The notes beneath the pieces are model-generated. The model saw nothing but the letters and a program-made list of their open reading frames with translations, did no database searches and was not told the origin of the DNA. DNA of 64,000 nucleotides from NCBI RefSeq assembly GCF_034424315.1, contig NZ_CP139972.1, forward strand, positions 7,076,501 through 7,140,500. Direction: 5' to 3'. The position numbers and the translations under genes are program-made. Position 1 is the stretch's first letter. Every line of letters starts with the position of its first letter. Shown piece after piece: positions 9,615 to 20,065 of the stretch. This stretch comes from Chitinophaga sancti. GTDB taxonomy: Bacteria > Bacteroidota > Bacteroidia > Chitinophagales > Chitinophagaceae.

Positions 9615-10352
9615 TTACTCAGTTACCTTCAGTTGTCGCTTATACAATTGAATAGTGTTCTCCAGGCCCAGGTACAGCGCATCACATACTAATGCGTGAC
9701 CGATGGATACCTCTTTCAGCTGTGGAATATGCAGTTTGAAGAAGCGCAGGTTGTCCAGGTTCAGATCATGACCTGCATTGATATCCAACCCGATAGCCGT
9801 AGCAGCACGGGCGGTATTTTTATAATCATTCAGCAGCTGGAAATTCTGCTGTTGCGTCCTTGCATTGTTAAACTCCTCTGCATAAGGACCGGTATATAAT
9901 TCAATCCTGTCAGCACCCGCAGTTTTAGCTGCTTCTACTTTTTCAGGTTCGGCATTCAGGAAGATAGAAACCCTGATGCCAGCGGCTTTGAAAGTGCCGA
10001 TCACTTCTTTCAGGAATGACTGGTTGGCGATGGTATCCCATCCGGTATTAGACGTAATCGCATGGGGTGGATCTGGTACGAGCGTAACCTGTTCCGGTTT
10101 TACAGACAATACCAGGTCGATAAAGTCCTTAGAAGGATAGCCTTCGATATTAAACTCTGTAGTGACTAATGGCTTTAGGTCCAATACATCCTGGTAACGG
10201 ATATGACGTTCATCTGGTCTGGGGTGAACAGTGATGCCATCGGCACCAAAACGTTCGCAATCCTGTGCAACTTTCAAAATATCCGGGAGATTCCCGCCCC
10301 TGGCATTGCGCAGGGTGGCAAACTTGTTAATATTTACGCTCAACTTTGTCAT
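9615..10352 (-). CDS. pdxJ: Pyridoxine 5'-phosphate synthase
   Basis: A 245-residue TIM-barrel enzyme. It condenses 1-deoxyxylulose 5-phosphate-derived aminoacetone phosphate units to form pyridoxine 5'-phosphate in the DXP-dependent vitamin B6 pathway. Diagnostic segments are LSVNINKFATLRNARGG near the N-terminus, DGITVHPRPDERHI, VTLVPDPPHAITSN, RIELYTGPYAEEF, INAGHDLNLDNL and EVSIGHALVCDALYLG. Length and motif order are those of bacterial PdxJ. It lies downstream of ahcY on the same strand but behind an intervening terminator, so it probably has its own promoter. Confidence 0.96.
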   Translation of the reverse strand: MTKLSVNINKFATLRNARGGNLPDILKVAQDCERFGADGITVHPRPDERHIRYQDVLDLKPLVTTEFNIEGYPSKDFIDLVLSVKPEQVTLVPDPPHAITSNTGWDTIANQSFLKEVIGTFKAAGIRVSIFLNAEPEKVEAAKTAGADRIELYTGPYAEEFNNARTQQQNFQLLNDYKNTARAATAIGLDINAGHDLNLDNLRFFKLHIPQLKEVSIGHALVCDALYLGLENTIQLYKRQLKVTE

Positions 10353-10384
10353 ATAACAAATGTAATGGTAAAGCCACTAAAAAC

Positions 10385-10416
10385 AAAAAGGGGCTACCAC
10401 TGGCAGCCCCTTTTTT
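10385..10416 (-). terminator. Terminator between ahcY and pdxJ
   Basis: GGGGCT (10390-10395) pairs with AGCCCC (10405-10410). The stem is flanked by A5 on the left and T6 on the right, so it can act on either strand. It follows the ahcY stop by about 20 nt on the minus strand. Confidence 0.9.
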
Positions 10417-10434
10417 CTAGCACAATTGTGCCTG

Positions 10435-11763
10435 TTAGTATCTGTAATAGTCAGGTTTGTATGGACCTGCTGCAGGAATGTTCAGGTACTCAGACTGGGT
10501 CGGAGTCAGCACATCCAGTTCTACGCCGATTTTCTTCAGGTGCAGACGGGCAACTTTCTCATCCAGGTGCTTAGGCAGAACGTATACTTTGTTCTCATAC
10601 TTGTCAGTATGCAGCCACAGTTCCAGCTGAGCCAGGGTCTGGTTAGTGAAGGAGTTACTCATTACGAAAGATGGGTGACCAGTAGCGCAACCCAGGTTTA
10701 CCAGGCGGCCTTCAGCCAGCAGGATGATGTCTTTACCATCGATGGTGTATTTATCTACCTGAGGTTTGATCTCAACTTTCGTGTTACCATAGTTCTTGTT
10801 CAGCCATGCAACATCAATTTCGATATCAAAGTGACCGATGTTGGATACGATACACTTGTCTTTCATCAGCTTAAAGTGCTCGGCAGTGATGATGTCGCGG
10901 CAACCGGTAGTGGTTACGATGATATCAGCTTCTTTTACAGCATCCGTCATTTTCTTCACTTCGTAACCTTCCATCGCAGCCTGCAGTGCGCAGATCGGAT
11001 CGATTTCAGTAACGATTACGCGGGCACCAGCGCCTCTCAGAGACTCCGCAGAACCCTTACCTACGTCACCGAAACCAGCTACAACAGCAACCTTACCGGC
11101 AATCATTACATCGGTAGCACGACGGATCGCATCTACGCAGGATTCACGGCAACCATACTTGTTGTCAAACTTGGATTTGGTAACAGAGTCATTGATATTG
11201 ATAGCAGGAATAGGCAAAGTACCTTTCTGCATACGCTCGTATAAACGGTGTACACCAGTAGTCGTCTCTTCACTCAGACCTTTTACGTGCTGGATCAGTT
11301 CAGTATACTTGTCAAATACCATGTTTGTCAGGTCACCACCATCATCCAGGATCATGTTCAACGGACGATCAGCACCACCAAAGAACAGGGTCTGTTCAAT
11401 ACACCAGTCAAATTCCTGTTCGTTCAGACCTTTCCAGGCAAATACAGGTACACCTGCAGCAGCAACAGCGGCAGCGGCATGATCCTGTGTAGAAAAGATA
11501 TTGCAGGAGCTCCAGCGTACTTCCGCACCCAGGTGTACCAGGGTTTCGATCAGTACGGCAGTCTGGATAGTCATATGTAAGCATCCAGCAATACGCGCAC
11601 CTGCCAGTGGCTTGCTGTTACCATATTCTTCTCTCAGCGACATCAGACCTGGCATTTCAGCTTCCGCCAGCTCGATTTCTTTACGTCCCCACTCTGCCAG
11701 AGACATATCCTTTACTTTATAAGGAAGAGCAAAGTCAATGTTAGATTTAGCTATTGTAGACAT
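10435..11763 (-). CDS. ahcY: Adenosylhomocysteinase
   Basis: A 442-residue S-adenosylhomocysteine hydrolase, which reversibly converts SAH to adenosine and homocysteine and so relieves product inhibition of methyltransferases. Visible landmarks are [21 protein letters not shown] N-terminal helices, the substrate segment [14 protein letters not shown], the NAD-binding Rossmann motif [34 protein letters not shown], and the C-terminal KPDYYRY that closes the NAD site. The length is standard. A well-formed promoter lies immediately upstream and a terminator downstream, so it is a single-gene unit. Confidence 0.98.
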   Translation of the reverse strand: MSTIAKSNIDFALPYKVKDMSLAEWGRKEIELAEAEMPGLMSLREEYGNSKPLAGARIAGCLHMTIQTAVLIETLVHLGAEVRWSSCNIFSTQDHAAAAVAAAGVPVFAWKGLNEQEFDWCIEQTLFFGGADRPLNMILDDGGDLTNMVFDKYTELIQHVKGLSEETTTGVHRLYERMQKGTLPIPAININDSVTKSKFDNKYGCRESCVDAIRRATDVMIAGKVAVVAGFGDVGKGSAESLRGAGARVIVTEIDPICALQAAMEGYEVKKMTDAVKEADIIVTTTGCRDIITAEHFKLMKDKCIVSNIGHFDIEIDVAWLNKNYGNTKVEIKPQVDKYTIDGKDIILLAEGRLVNLGCATGHPSFVMSNSFTNQTLAQLELWLHTDKYENKVYVLPKHLDEKVARLHLKKIGVELDVLTPTQSEYLNIPAAGPYKPDYYRY

Positions 11764-11779
11764 TATTACTAGTTTTTTG

Positions 11780-11811
11780 CAAATCTAAATTTATTTTATG
11801 GGTAAAAACAA
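11780..11811 (-). promoter_or_regulatory. Promoter of ahcY
   Basis: Read on the minus strand, TTG (11811-11809), a 21-nt spacer and TAGATTTG (11787-11780) match the Bacteroidota TTTG/TAnnTTTG architecture. The -7 box ends 16 nt before the ahcY ATG. Confidence 0.65.
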
Positions 11812-12288
11812 TGCATTTGTTCTTTTTTTATTGTTAAAAACAGAACAAGCGTATTTTATAACCAGAATTGAAACCCACGGTAAAATACCATCACCAATAC
11901 CTTAAAATAGTGGGATGTGGATAAATATGTGAATTCACAATAATTTGATCCTGAACCCACAAAGATAGTTATCCCCATTTCTGAAGCGAACATATTAACA
12001 ATTAATATAAAATATTTTGTCTAAATATGGAATATTGAATATGTTTGTATTTCGATATATTAGGGTTATCTTATAGTACAGTGTGTTGTACAGTGAATGA
12101 TTGTCAAAAGGCCTCTCGTGAATCAGCATCGTGTTCAATCCCTCACTACCTACAGTCCTGTTGCAGGTAACGGTTTCATTACCATGCCTTTTTGCATTTT
12201 TCGTGAAGGCTTTTAACCATTTCTCTAATGGTTGAAACATGGCTGATTAAAGAAATTAGATGGATTATAGAACTTTACACGCTTTACT
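11812..12288. other. Divergent intergenic region without a supported gene
   Basis: About 480 nt of AT-rich sequence between the ahcY promoter and the giant Calx-beta gene. An 81-codon minus-strand frame (11995-12240) lacks protein-like composition and I do not accept it. I see no exact TAnnTTTG element in front of 12289, so the promoter of the giant gene is not identified. Confidence 0.5.
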
Positions 12289-15200
12289 ATGTTCAAGCTT
12301 CCCAATTCTGTGAAAAGGAATGCAACTATTACGCCCCGGAAAGTGTCGCATACACTTAAAAGGATGTTCTTTGCAGTACTGTTGTTATTGATATGCAGTC
12401 AGAGTCAGGTTATCGCGCAGACTGTAAAGGCTACTATCAATCCCACAGGAGGTGCCAGCGGCTCCAAAGACCTCAAAATTGATATCTACACCGATGGTAG
12501 TATCGTTGTGACCCGTAATGGGCTCACCGAAAGCTACAACCGGGCAGATAGCTCTCTTGGTATGAGGGCGTTCTTCGATTTCAAGAACCTGGCTCATATG
12601 ACAGACAGAACTACCCCACAGGCTCCAGGTACTTGTTATATTTCTCCCATATCAGGTTCCGGTTCTTACGCTGATCCTTATAAAATTCATGTTGTAGGTA
12701 CAGTTCTGGACCCTTATTTCAAATATCCAACAGGTCAGACAGGTACTGTGACTTGTATTATTACCTATGTAAAAAATACAAGCTACTTCTTCCTTGACTA
12801 TGTGCTGCACATGCCCCAGGTAAGTACAAATGATTTTACCAGCGTACTGTTTTACCTTTCTGAGCAGGTTGTAATGGGGCCAAATGCTACTGCCAATCCG
12901 GACGAAGCCAGTAAATGCGGGTATGGATTTATCAATAGCGATAGTTCCACCATCGGTATGTACAGGGATGTTGCCTGCACTGAAACAGCAGAATCTCCAC
13001 GCAGCCATGTGTATCGCATGTACAGGAAGTTCAGATCCTGGCAGGCGTCTATTCCGGAAAACCGCTTCTATCTCGATGATGATGGATTATATCCGCATAA
13101 TGTAATTGCTGATGGCGTGGATGGTCGTGGCCGTTCTATGGGTATCATGCGATCCATGCCGATTTACGATAACAACTTTACCGCTACTCCTGTGAACTAC
13201 AGGACTTTCCGTGTATTATCCGGCTATGGTACCACCAAAAATGAGTTTGATACAGTAGGCGCAATGGTAGACTCTATTCCTGTAACGGGATGGGGAAATG
13301 TGTCGGTGCAGTTCTCAAGTGCTACCCAGTCTACCAATGAAGGTAGTGCCGCGCAGGGTGAACACATAGATTCAAGCGTAACTCTGAAAGTGTCCGGTGG
13401 CAAGCTCAATGCCCCGGTTTATGTTTTATTGCAGTACGACTCCACTTACAATTACGCTCATCCTGCCGCAAGAGGTACGGACTTTACCCTGGCCGAACAG
13501 GGAGCCCTGATTCCTGCGGGTGATTATACAACTGCCAAAACAATTAAGATCCCGAATCTTCATATTATAGGGAACGATAAACTGGAATTCAGCCGTACCG
13601 TCCGTCTCAAACTGGCGGCTACCTGTACAGACCTGATCACTATTTCCGGTACCTCTCAGTGTGATTTCACAATCGTAGATGATGAAGTCCGTGGTATGAC
13701 CCTTACTATGGATAGTTCTGCTATCCTGGAAGGTAACGCTACCAAGGCAAGAGTGAAAATGACCTCTACCTGCCCTGAAGATGTAGTGATCACCTTTTCT
13801 ACCCACTCTTCTTCAACTGCCGGTGATACTGATTATGTAGTACCTGCTTCTGTTACTATTCCGGCTAACAGCACTTATAGCCCTGAATTCACAATCAGTG
13901 CCAAGGCTGATAAAGTGCTGGAAAATACAGAGAACCTGGTATTACAATTTAAAGGAACAGTATTGGGAATTGACGTAACGGGACAGACAAATCTCACTAT
14001 CAACGATAGTACTTACTTTAATCCTGCATATGCGCAGATCTTATCCAACTTTGTAAATCCATCCTCCGTCAACCCAATAACGGAAGGATATGAAGGCTAT
14101 GTAAGATTCCATCTGCCAGATGGCGTAAGCACCGAAGTACCAATTACAGTCAATGTCGATTTTAATTGGTCTAAATCAACTGCGAGTGATGGGGTGGACT
14201 TTGACTTCTGGTATTATAATGGTCCGGTGACTATTCCAAAACTGGGAACCGGTGCAAACATTTATATGATTGCATATACGGATGATTTGCTGGAAGGGTC
14301 CACACCAGAAACTATCGTATTGGATGTAACAACAACAGATGCTGTGGGTGCCGGTCGTTCTTATCCTTATAAGGGTGATACCCTTAAAATTAAGGATGCA
14401 AACTACGATTCAAGTATGGTAATGACCATGACACCTGTACCTGCAACAATTCTGGAAGGTGTAACCAGTACTGTAACCCTCTCCTTACCCAATGGACTCA
14501 AGGCCGGATCTGCGATGACTATTCCTATCGCAAGAGGCATTTCATCCAAAGCAATCGCTTCAGATGTAACGATGTCTGTCACCAACCTGACCATCGGTAA
14601 GGGTAAATCAAGTGCCACATTTACAGTAAAAGCATTGAAGGATAGTTTGCTGGAAAATGACGAACCATATTATGTAGTCGCTTCTCCAACAGGTTTCATC
14701 AAAGATTCCTGTCTGATTACGATCAGGGATACAACAGGATTGATCTCAGGCAATAAAGTGTTGAACCTGAGCATTACAACCCCTTCTCTTAAAGAAGGAA
14801 ACAGTTCCAATCTCACTCTGGCATTTGCGAAGCCTGGTATCATGGCTGGAGATTCACTGGCAATAGTACTGACTCCTGGTGGTACTACCGTAGCGTCTCC
14901 GTCTGATTACTATATTGGAGCAGCGAATACCATATACATGCCACCAAATACTAACAGTAAGACGGTGACAAATGGCTTTAGCGCACTGGCAGATGGTGTC
15001 CTGGAAAATACGGAAGCATTTACGTTCACTGCAGCCACTACTTCATTATCAGGTCTGACTATCAATGCTATCTCCGGTTCTATCCTGGATGCGACCGCTG
15101 ACAATGCTGCCAACAGAATTGTTACTATCACACCAGCTGTGACTGAAATGGAAGAAGGTAGTTCATACACATATACATTTAGTCTGCCTCCAGGTATCAC

Positions 15201-18200
15201 TACCGAGGTGCCGATTACAATTACACCATCTATCGTAAGTAGTTCTACTGCGGATGCTTCAGACTTCTCGCTGGATTCCGCTACGATCACACTCAATACA
15301 ACTCATCCTTCTTCAAATGTTACAGCGATCAATATCGTGCAGGATAATATCCTGGAAAGCGATGAACAGCTGACGCTGGGTGGTACAGCGACAACTGCAC
15401 TGCCCGCGGGTATTACCGTAAATCAGGCAGCTACTGTAACCATCAAGGATAAAACTGAATTAGGAAGTTTCACGCTCAGCGCAGATCGTACAGATATTGT
15501 GGAAGGTGGGGTGGGTGCATATATCACCATCTCCTTGCCTGGTACACCTCCTGCTCCGCTGACACTTAATATTAGCCGTGGCAGCAGCTCACAGGCCAGC
15601 AGTGGATATAGTGGATTGCCACAGACACTGACCATGACCACCAGTTCAATCACCATTCCTGTTCCGGTATCAGCACTCACTGATAATATAATAGGAGACA
15701 ATGAAACACTGGTAGTATTAGTAGCGGCAACAGGTTACCCAAGCGATTCCGTGACACTGAACATGATCGATGTAACGGCGAATGATCCTGCAAATATGAA
15801 AATCACCTTCACACCGGAACCGGCCTCACAAGGCGATCATGTGGAAGAAGGAAATACATATACAGTAAGAGCCAGTTTCCCGGCAGGTATTAAATTATTC
15901 ACACCGGTTACCCTGAATGTAACAGCAAGTAACCAGTCCGTAGCAAGTGCCAGCGACTACACAGGAGTGCCAGCCACTGTTACGATCGATACTGCCGGTT
16001 ATGGTGACTTTGTCATCACAGCAAAAGCTGATTATGTCATTGAAGGTTCCGAACTGCTGAGAATATCAGGAAACACACCTGGTATGAGCAATGTAAGTGT
16101 GGACAGCCTGGATCTTTATATTAATGATGCACCTGCCAGCACACAGCTCCAGATGATCATCGATTCCAGTACTATCCACAAAGGCAGTACCACCAAAGTA
16201 ACAATCGGATTTGTAAACAGCAGCATGACTTCAGCCAGTGATATCATCATCACTGTGATACCTGATGGATCATCTACTGCGGATACAACAAATTATACAG
16301 GTCTGCCAAGGTTCGTGACGCTGCCGAAAGACAGTAACCATGTAACCTTCTTCCTGAACATACCTAACAATTTTAAGATTGAAGGTCCTACAGTATTACA
16401 GTTTGTAGACAGTGCGGCCGGGTATTCATTTGCATCAATTGCACCACTCAATATCCTGGATCCGGAAGGTCAGCCAGTGACGCTGGAAAAAGTAAATGAC
16501 GCAGCAGAACCAGCTACAGATGGTGCCTTCAAAGTGGTACTGCCAGCAGTATCAACGACTGATGTAAGTGTAACGCTGACTGCCACCTATGCCGGTACAA
16601 ACATCAAAGATGTGCAGACGACAGTAGTTATTCCTGCAGGTAGCCTTTCAGTAACAGTACCGGTAAATATAATTGACGACATCGTTCTTCAGGGTAACCT
16701 GGTGCTGCAGGTAAAACTGGTAGGTGCTACAACCGTACAGGGAGGTACAACCAAGAGCCTGTATGTAAGTGGTGGTACGATGTATATGAACGTATTCGAT
16801 GATGAAAGTAGTGATACAGGTACACAGGCAAATGCCCGTACGATGATCATTGAACGTTTGGCGGATGCTACCCAGCCATCTGCAAATGGTCAATTCCGTA
16901 TCAGGTTTAACGATTCTACGCTGATTGCCACACAGGATGTAACCGTGTCTTACACGGTATCCGGTACAGCAGTAGCAGGTACTGATTACGGAGCGCTGAG
17001 TGGTAGTGTAGTGATTCCTGCGGGTTCCAGTATGGTAACATTCGATGTGGTTCCTTCCGGTAAGCTGACTGCTGGTCCTACTACAACAGTAATATCCTCA
17101 CTCAAGGGTGTTACTTCCAATATTCCGCTGGTGACATGGCCGATAAGTACAATTAATGGTATTGCTACAGTCTTTATTTACAACATGAACGTAGATACGC
17201 CACAGGTAAACCTGTTCGCGTCTACCAGTACTATTGTGGAAGGAGACTCAGTGAAATTCTTTGTAAGAACTACAAAGTCTATCAACCTGGATCTGCCAAT
17301 CACTGTTGCTATTACAAACGATGTATACAGGACAGTCACAATCAGAAATGGAGTGGTATCTGGCAATAAAGTGACCGTAACGATGCCTGCAGGTGCACAG
17401 GAAACATCTTTCACAGTAGTGGTAGATGACAATGACCTGAATGATGATGACGGATGGGTACAGGCAAACGTACAGGAATTCGATCCGCTGAGCAGTGGTC
17501 CTGCTTATTACGTAGGCCTGGCGAATGAAATCAGAAACTCAGTAACTGATAATGACTCCCTCACAATAGGATTCAGTGAAACGCAGTTCTCTGCAGTAGT
17601 TCCATTCGATACAACTGGTTTCCCACTGCCGTTTGTGTTAAAGATGAATCGTGCCAGCTCCCGTATCATTACAATCTACTATGAGTTCTACGAACCGGGA
17701 AGTAGTGAACTGCTGGCAGGTACAATGGTGGCTTCAGCAGGTAAAGATTATGATGCTTCAGTAACTCCGCTGCTCATCATGCCAAATACCAGTACCACAT
17801 CAATTCCTGTATTGGTGAATAGTGTGGAAAAGAACAAGATGTTTGGTATGCGCTTACTCAGAGCTACCGTATCATCTACGCAGAATATACCGAAGCTTGA
17901 TTCACTGAGCACCGCTACCGGTCTGATTGAAATCTGTAAGGATTGTGATGTGGATGGTGATGGTGTACCTGACTACATAGAGCGTTTCATTACTGATGGC
18001 AGATGGAAGGATAATAACAATGGTAACCTGCGGGTACACCCTGCTATGTCTCCAAACGGTGACGGATTGGGTAACGATGCCATGTACATTGAAAATATTG
18101 ATTCCTATCCTGATAATGATGTAACAGTATTCAACCGTTGGGGTGGTACAGTATTTACAACGAAAGGCTATAATAACAGTTCTAACAATTTCAACGGTAA

Positions 18201-18327
18201 GGCGAATACAGGCAGTGCTAAAAATCAGGATGTGCCGGATGGTTCTTATTTCTTCATTATCCATGCTACAGATGTATCAGGTAAGAAGATCAAATACACC
18301 GGATTCCTTGTCATAAAGAGATCATAA
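12289..18327 (+). CDS. Giant secreted Calx-beta repeat protein with T9SS type B C-terminal domain
   Basis: A 2012-residue surface or secreted protein. A signal peptide ends near residue 44 (LLLLICSQSQVIAQ). A non-repeated N-terminal domain covers roughly residues 45-370. About a dozen Calx-beta-type domains of about 110 residues follow, each marked by V/ILEG, an asDY/ASDFT-type segment and D.V.E..E. The C-terminus (about residues 1925-2012) has the gliding-motility-associated sorting signature: SPNGDGLGND, VTVFNRWGG, DGSYFFIIHATD and GFLVIKRS. It should be exported by the type IX system as a type B cargo and may serve in adhesion or gliding. A DVDGDGVPDY segment before the C-terminal domain resembles a calcium-binding thrombospondin type 3 motif. 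A second ATG 25 codons in (KRMFFAVLL) could be the true start. Confidence 0.9.
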   Translation: MFKLPNSVKRNATITPRKVSHTLKRMFFAVLLLLICSQSQVIAQTVKATINPTGGASGSKDLKIDIYTDGSIVVTRNGLTESYNRADSSLGMRAFFDFKNLAHMTDRTTPQAPGTCYISPISGSGSYADPYKIHVVGTVLDPYFKYPTGQTGTVTCIITYVKNTSYFFLDYVLHMPQVSTNDFTSVLFYLSEQVVMGPNATANPDEASKCGYGFINSDSSTIGMYRDVACTETAESPRSHVYRMYRKFRSWQASIPENRFYLDDDGLYPHNVIADGVDGRGRSMGIMRSMPIYDNNFTATPVNYRTFRVLSGYGTTKNEFDTVGAMVDSIPVTGWGNVSVQFSSATQSTNEGSAAQGEHIDSSVTLKVSGGKLNAPVYVLLQYDSTYNYAHPAARGTDFTLAEQGALIPAGDYTTAKTIKIPNLHIIGNDKLEFSRTVRLKLAATCTDLITISGTSQCDFTIVDDEVRGMTLTMDSSAILEGNATKARVKMTSTCPEDVVITFSTHSSSTAGDTDYVVPASVTIPANSTYSPEFTISAKADKVLENTENLVLQFKGTVLGIDVTGQTNLTINDSTYFNPAYAQILSNFVNPSSVNPITEGYEGYVRFHLPDGVSTEVPITVNVDFNWSKSTASDGVDFDFWYYNGPVTIPKLGTGANIYMIAYTDDLLEGSTPETIVLDVTTTDAVGAGRSYPYKGDTLKIKDANYDSSMVMTMTPVPATILEGVTSTVTLSLPNGLKAGSAMTIPIARGISSKAIASDVTMSVTNLTIGKGKSSATFTVKALKDSLLENDEPYYVVASPTGFIKDSCLITIRDTTGLISGNKVLNLSITTPSLKEGNSSNLTLAFAKPGIMAGDSLAIVLTPGGTTVASPSDYYIGAANTIYMPPNTNSKTVTNGFSALADGVLENTEAFTFTAATTSLSGLTINAISGSILDATADNAANRIVTITPAVTEMEEGSSYTYTFSLPPGITTEVPITITPSIVSSSTADASDFSLDSATITLNTTHPSSNVTAINIVQDNILESDEQLTLGGTATTALPAGITVNQAATVTIKDKTELGSFTLSADRTDIVEGGVGAYITISLPGTPPAPLTLNISRGSSSQASSGYSGLPQTLTMTTSSITIPVPVSALTDNIIGDNETLVVLVAATGYPSDSVTLNMIDVTANDPANMKITFTPEPASQGDHVEEGNTYTVRASFPAGIKLFTPVTLNVTASNQSVASASDYTGVPATVTIDTAGYGDFVITAKADYVIEGSELLRISGNTPGMSNVSVDSLDLYINDAPASTQLQMIIDSSTIHKGSTTKVTIGFVNSSMTSASDIIITVIPDGSSTADTTNYTGLPRFVTLPKDSNHVTFFLNIPNNFKIEGPTVLQFVDSAAGYSFASIAPLNILDPEGQPVTLEKVNDAAEPATDGAFKVVLPAVSTTDVSVTLTATYAGTNIKDVQTTVVIPAGSLSVTVPVNIIDDIVLQGNLVLQVKLVGATTVQGGTTKSLYVSGGTMYMNVFDDESSDTGTQANARTMIIERLADATQPSANGQFRIRFNDSTLIATQDVTVSYTVSGTAVAGTDYGALSGSVVIPAGSSMVTFDVVPSGKLTAGPTTTVISSLKGVTSNIPLVTWPISTINGIATVFIYNMNVDTPQVNLFASTSTIVEGDSVKFFVRTTKSINLDLPITVAITNDVYRTVTIRNGVVSGNKVTVTMPAGAQETSFTVVVDDNDLNDDDGWVQANVQEFDPLSSGPAYYVGLANEIRNSVTDNDSLTIGFSETQFSAVVPFDTTGFPLPFVLKMNRASSRIITIYYEFYEPGSSELLAGTMVASAGKDYDASVTPLLIMPNTSTTSIPVLVNSVEKNKMFGMRLLRATVSSTQNIPKLDSLSTATGLIEICKDCDVDGDGVPDYIERFITDGRWKDNNNGNLRVHPAMSPNGDGLGNDAMYIENIDSYPDNDVTVFNRWGGTVFTTKGYNNSSNNFNGKANTGSAKNQDVPDGSYFFIIHATDVSGKKIKYTGFLVIKRS

Positions 18328-18333
18328 GAAAAC

Positions 18334-18366
18334 CAGACAATGGAGGCTTAATGCCTCCATTGTCTG
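18334..18366 (+). other. Perfect 14-bp hairpin between the T9SS cargo gene and its PorP/SprF partner
   Basis: CAGACAATGGAGGC (18334-18347) pairs perfectly with 18353-18366 around a 5-nt loop. No T-tract follows, so it may be a weak terminator or an mRNA-stability element that sets the relative level of the two genes rather than a full stop. Confidence 0.75.
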
Positions 18367-18378
18367 TAATCCTTACAT

Positions 18379-19281
18379 ATGAAGAAAGTAATAATTACCC
18401 TGTTTGTCTTACTAGCATATTACCTGCCATCAAAGGCACAACAGGACCCTATCTATTCCCAGTATATGTTCAATGGCCTGGCCATCAATCCTGCCTATGC
18501 AAGTTTGGATGAGTCAGCACGATTAACTGTAGATGGCCGTAATCAATGGGTAGGCGTAGACGGAGCCCCTAAGACAGCAACATTTTCATTTTATTCACCA
18601 TTGAATGAGAAGGGAACCACACTGGGATTTTCTGCCATGAGAGAAAGTATTACTGTCGATACCCGTACAGATTTTAACATCTTTGCATCACAGAAAGTAG
18701 AACTCACAGAAGAATTGCACCTGGCCATGGGCCTGATAGTTGGCATGTCGCAGTATAAGGAAAATAACAGCACGCTCACGACTACCGATCCAAGCTTTGC
18801 CAGTAATCTGAGTTATATGAAGACAAATGTTGGCTTCGGATTTGCATTATTTACTGAGAGATTTTACTTAGGTTTAGGTGCGCCGATGTTCAAAAGTTTT
18901 GACATTGGAAAGAGTGTGAACAGGATTGTAACAAAACCGCATTATTACATGCAGGCGGCCTATGTATTTGATATCAATGACGATCTAAAATTCAAGCCTA
19001 CCTTATTGTTGAGAGATGTGAAGGGATCAGGACTGAGCTACGATTTCAATGCAAGCATACTCCTGAAAGAGCTGGTTTGGCTGGGTGCATCCTGGAGATC
19101 AGAGAAGACGGTGACAGGTATGGTGGGAGTGAGAATTACCCCTCAGTTGGAAATGGGATATTCATACGATACACCTACAAATTCGAATCTGAAAGGAGCG
19201 CAATCAGTATCCCATGAGCTGATGATTAGCTATAGATTCGGATGGAGTAGCGATCACGAGGTACTACCCCGACTTTTTTAG
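18379..19281 (+). CDS. PorP/SprF family type IX secretion membrane protein
   Basis: A 300-residue protein with a signal peptide (LFVLLAYYLPSKAQ). The family start is QQDPIYSQYMFNGLAINPAYA, followed by the conserved WVGVDGAPKTATFSFYSP-like block (usual form QW.GI.GAP.T), then a barrel ending in HELMISYRFGW. Genes of this family are found directly behind giant type B cargo genes, and SprF/PorP-like proteins are thought to assist their secretion or attachment. The 51-nt spacing from the 2012-residue cargo gene fits that pairing. The last residues (SSDHEVLPRLF) extend beyond the barrel. Confidence 0.9.
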   Translation: MKKVIITLFVLLAYYLPSKAQQDPIYSQYMFNGLAINPAYASLDESARLTVDGRNQWVGVDGAPKTATFSFYSPLNEKGTTLGFSAMRESITVDTRTDFNIFASQKVELTEELHLAMGLIVGMSQYKENNSTLTTTDPSFASNLSYMKTNVGFGFALFTERFYLGLGAPMFKSFDIGKSVNRIVTKPHYYMQAAYVFDINDDLKFKPTLLLRDVKGSGLSYDFNASILLKELVWLGASWRSEKTVTGMVGVRITPQLEMGYSYDTPTNSNLKGAQSVSHELMISYRFGWSSDHEVLPRLF

Positions 19282-19315
19282 TCTGTTAACCGAAAATACC
19301 CTTCAGGGTCATCAG

Positions 19316-19342
19316 TTCCCGCGCCAAAAGTGCGGGAATTTT
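19316..19342 (+). terminator. Terminator after the PorP/SprF gene
   Basis: TTCCCGC (19316-19322) pairs with GCGGGAA (19332-19338) and is followed by TTTTATTTTA. It lies 34 nt after the stop codon. Confidence 0.8.
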
Positions 19343-19539
19343 ATTTTATATCTATTTGATAATTAATTGATAGTAAAAAGCCGGGAAAAAAGTAAAAAAA
19401 TAAATCCCAAAGAAAATCCGTGTTTAAACATTTATCGTATGTATCTTCATAGCGGTGAAAATTCAGCATCACTTTAGCTGAAAAACACCCAAAGATTTTA
19501 ATTAGAAAAGTTGTGTCTTTTAATGGTTAACTTGGGAAA

Positions 19540-19563
19540 CAGCCTGGTATTTTTACCAGGCTG
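19540..19563 (-). terminator. Terminator of the GNAT/DsbA/PolX cluster
   Basis: CAGCCTGGTA (19540-19549) and TACCAGGCTG (19554-19563) form a perfect 10-bp stem with a T4 loop. On the minus strand it follows the stop of the acetyltransferase gene by 7 nt. Confidence 0.75.
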
Positions 19564-19570
19564 GATTATT

Positions 19571-20065
19571 TTATAGCACTTTCCTCATCACGAAATCATT
19601 CATCCAGTAACCATTTCCAATGTCGATATCTTTCTCCTCATATATCTCAAAGCCAATCTTCTCGTAGAAAAAGCGGGCTTTGTTATACTTGTTTACATTC
19701 AGTTCCAGCACATTCGCACCTGCAGTTTTTGCCTGATCAATAACGGCGTTGAGCAGTAATTTTCCGGCACCTTTTCCCTGGTAGCCAGGGTGAAGGTATA
19801 TTTTGTTCAGCTTGTAAATGCCGGTCTCTTCTTTCGGATTATAACCTGCAAAACCGATTGCCTTGTCTCCATCCCATATCAGCAGAAAGGTATGATCGGA
19901 ATTAAGTTGTCTGCTCAGTTCTTCCGTATTATACATCATGGCTATCATATAGTCCAGTTGTTCCTGGCTAAGGATAGACAGGTAGGTCGCCGGCCATATT
20001 TCATGGGTCAGCTTCTGTATAACAGGTATGTGTTGGATGCCTGCCTGTGTGATCTGGTACATCAT
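19571..20065 (-). CDS. GNAT family N-acetyltransferase
   Basis: A 164-residue GNAT protein. The acetyl-CoA-binding motif A is visible as LHPGYQGKGAGKLLLNAVID (Q/RxxGxG/A), preceded by the strand KLNKIY and followed by LELNVNKYNKARFFYEKIGF, the typical motif B with the NxRAxxFYExxGF shape. Such enzymes transfer acetyl groups to small-molecule amines or protein N-termini; the substrate is unknown. Its ATG overlaps the stop of the upstream DsbA-like gene (ATGA), so the two are translationally coupled. Confidence 0.9.
   Translation of the reverse strand: MMYQITQAGIQHIPVIQKLTHEIWPATYLSILSQEQLDYMIAMMYNTEELSRQLNSDHTFLLIWDGDKAIGFAGYNPKEETGIYKLNKIYLHPGYQGKGAGKLLLNAVIDQAKTAGANVLELNVNKYNKARFFYEKIGFEIYEEKDIDIGNGYWMNDFVMRKVL

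Noticed and set aside
11995..12240. 81-codon minus-strand open frame upstream of the giant Calx-beta gene
   Set aside because: Composition is not protein-like, it has no conserved motif, and it lies in an AT-rich divergent intergenic region; probably chance.
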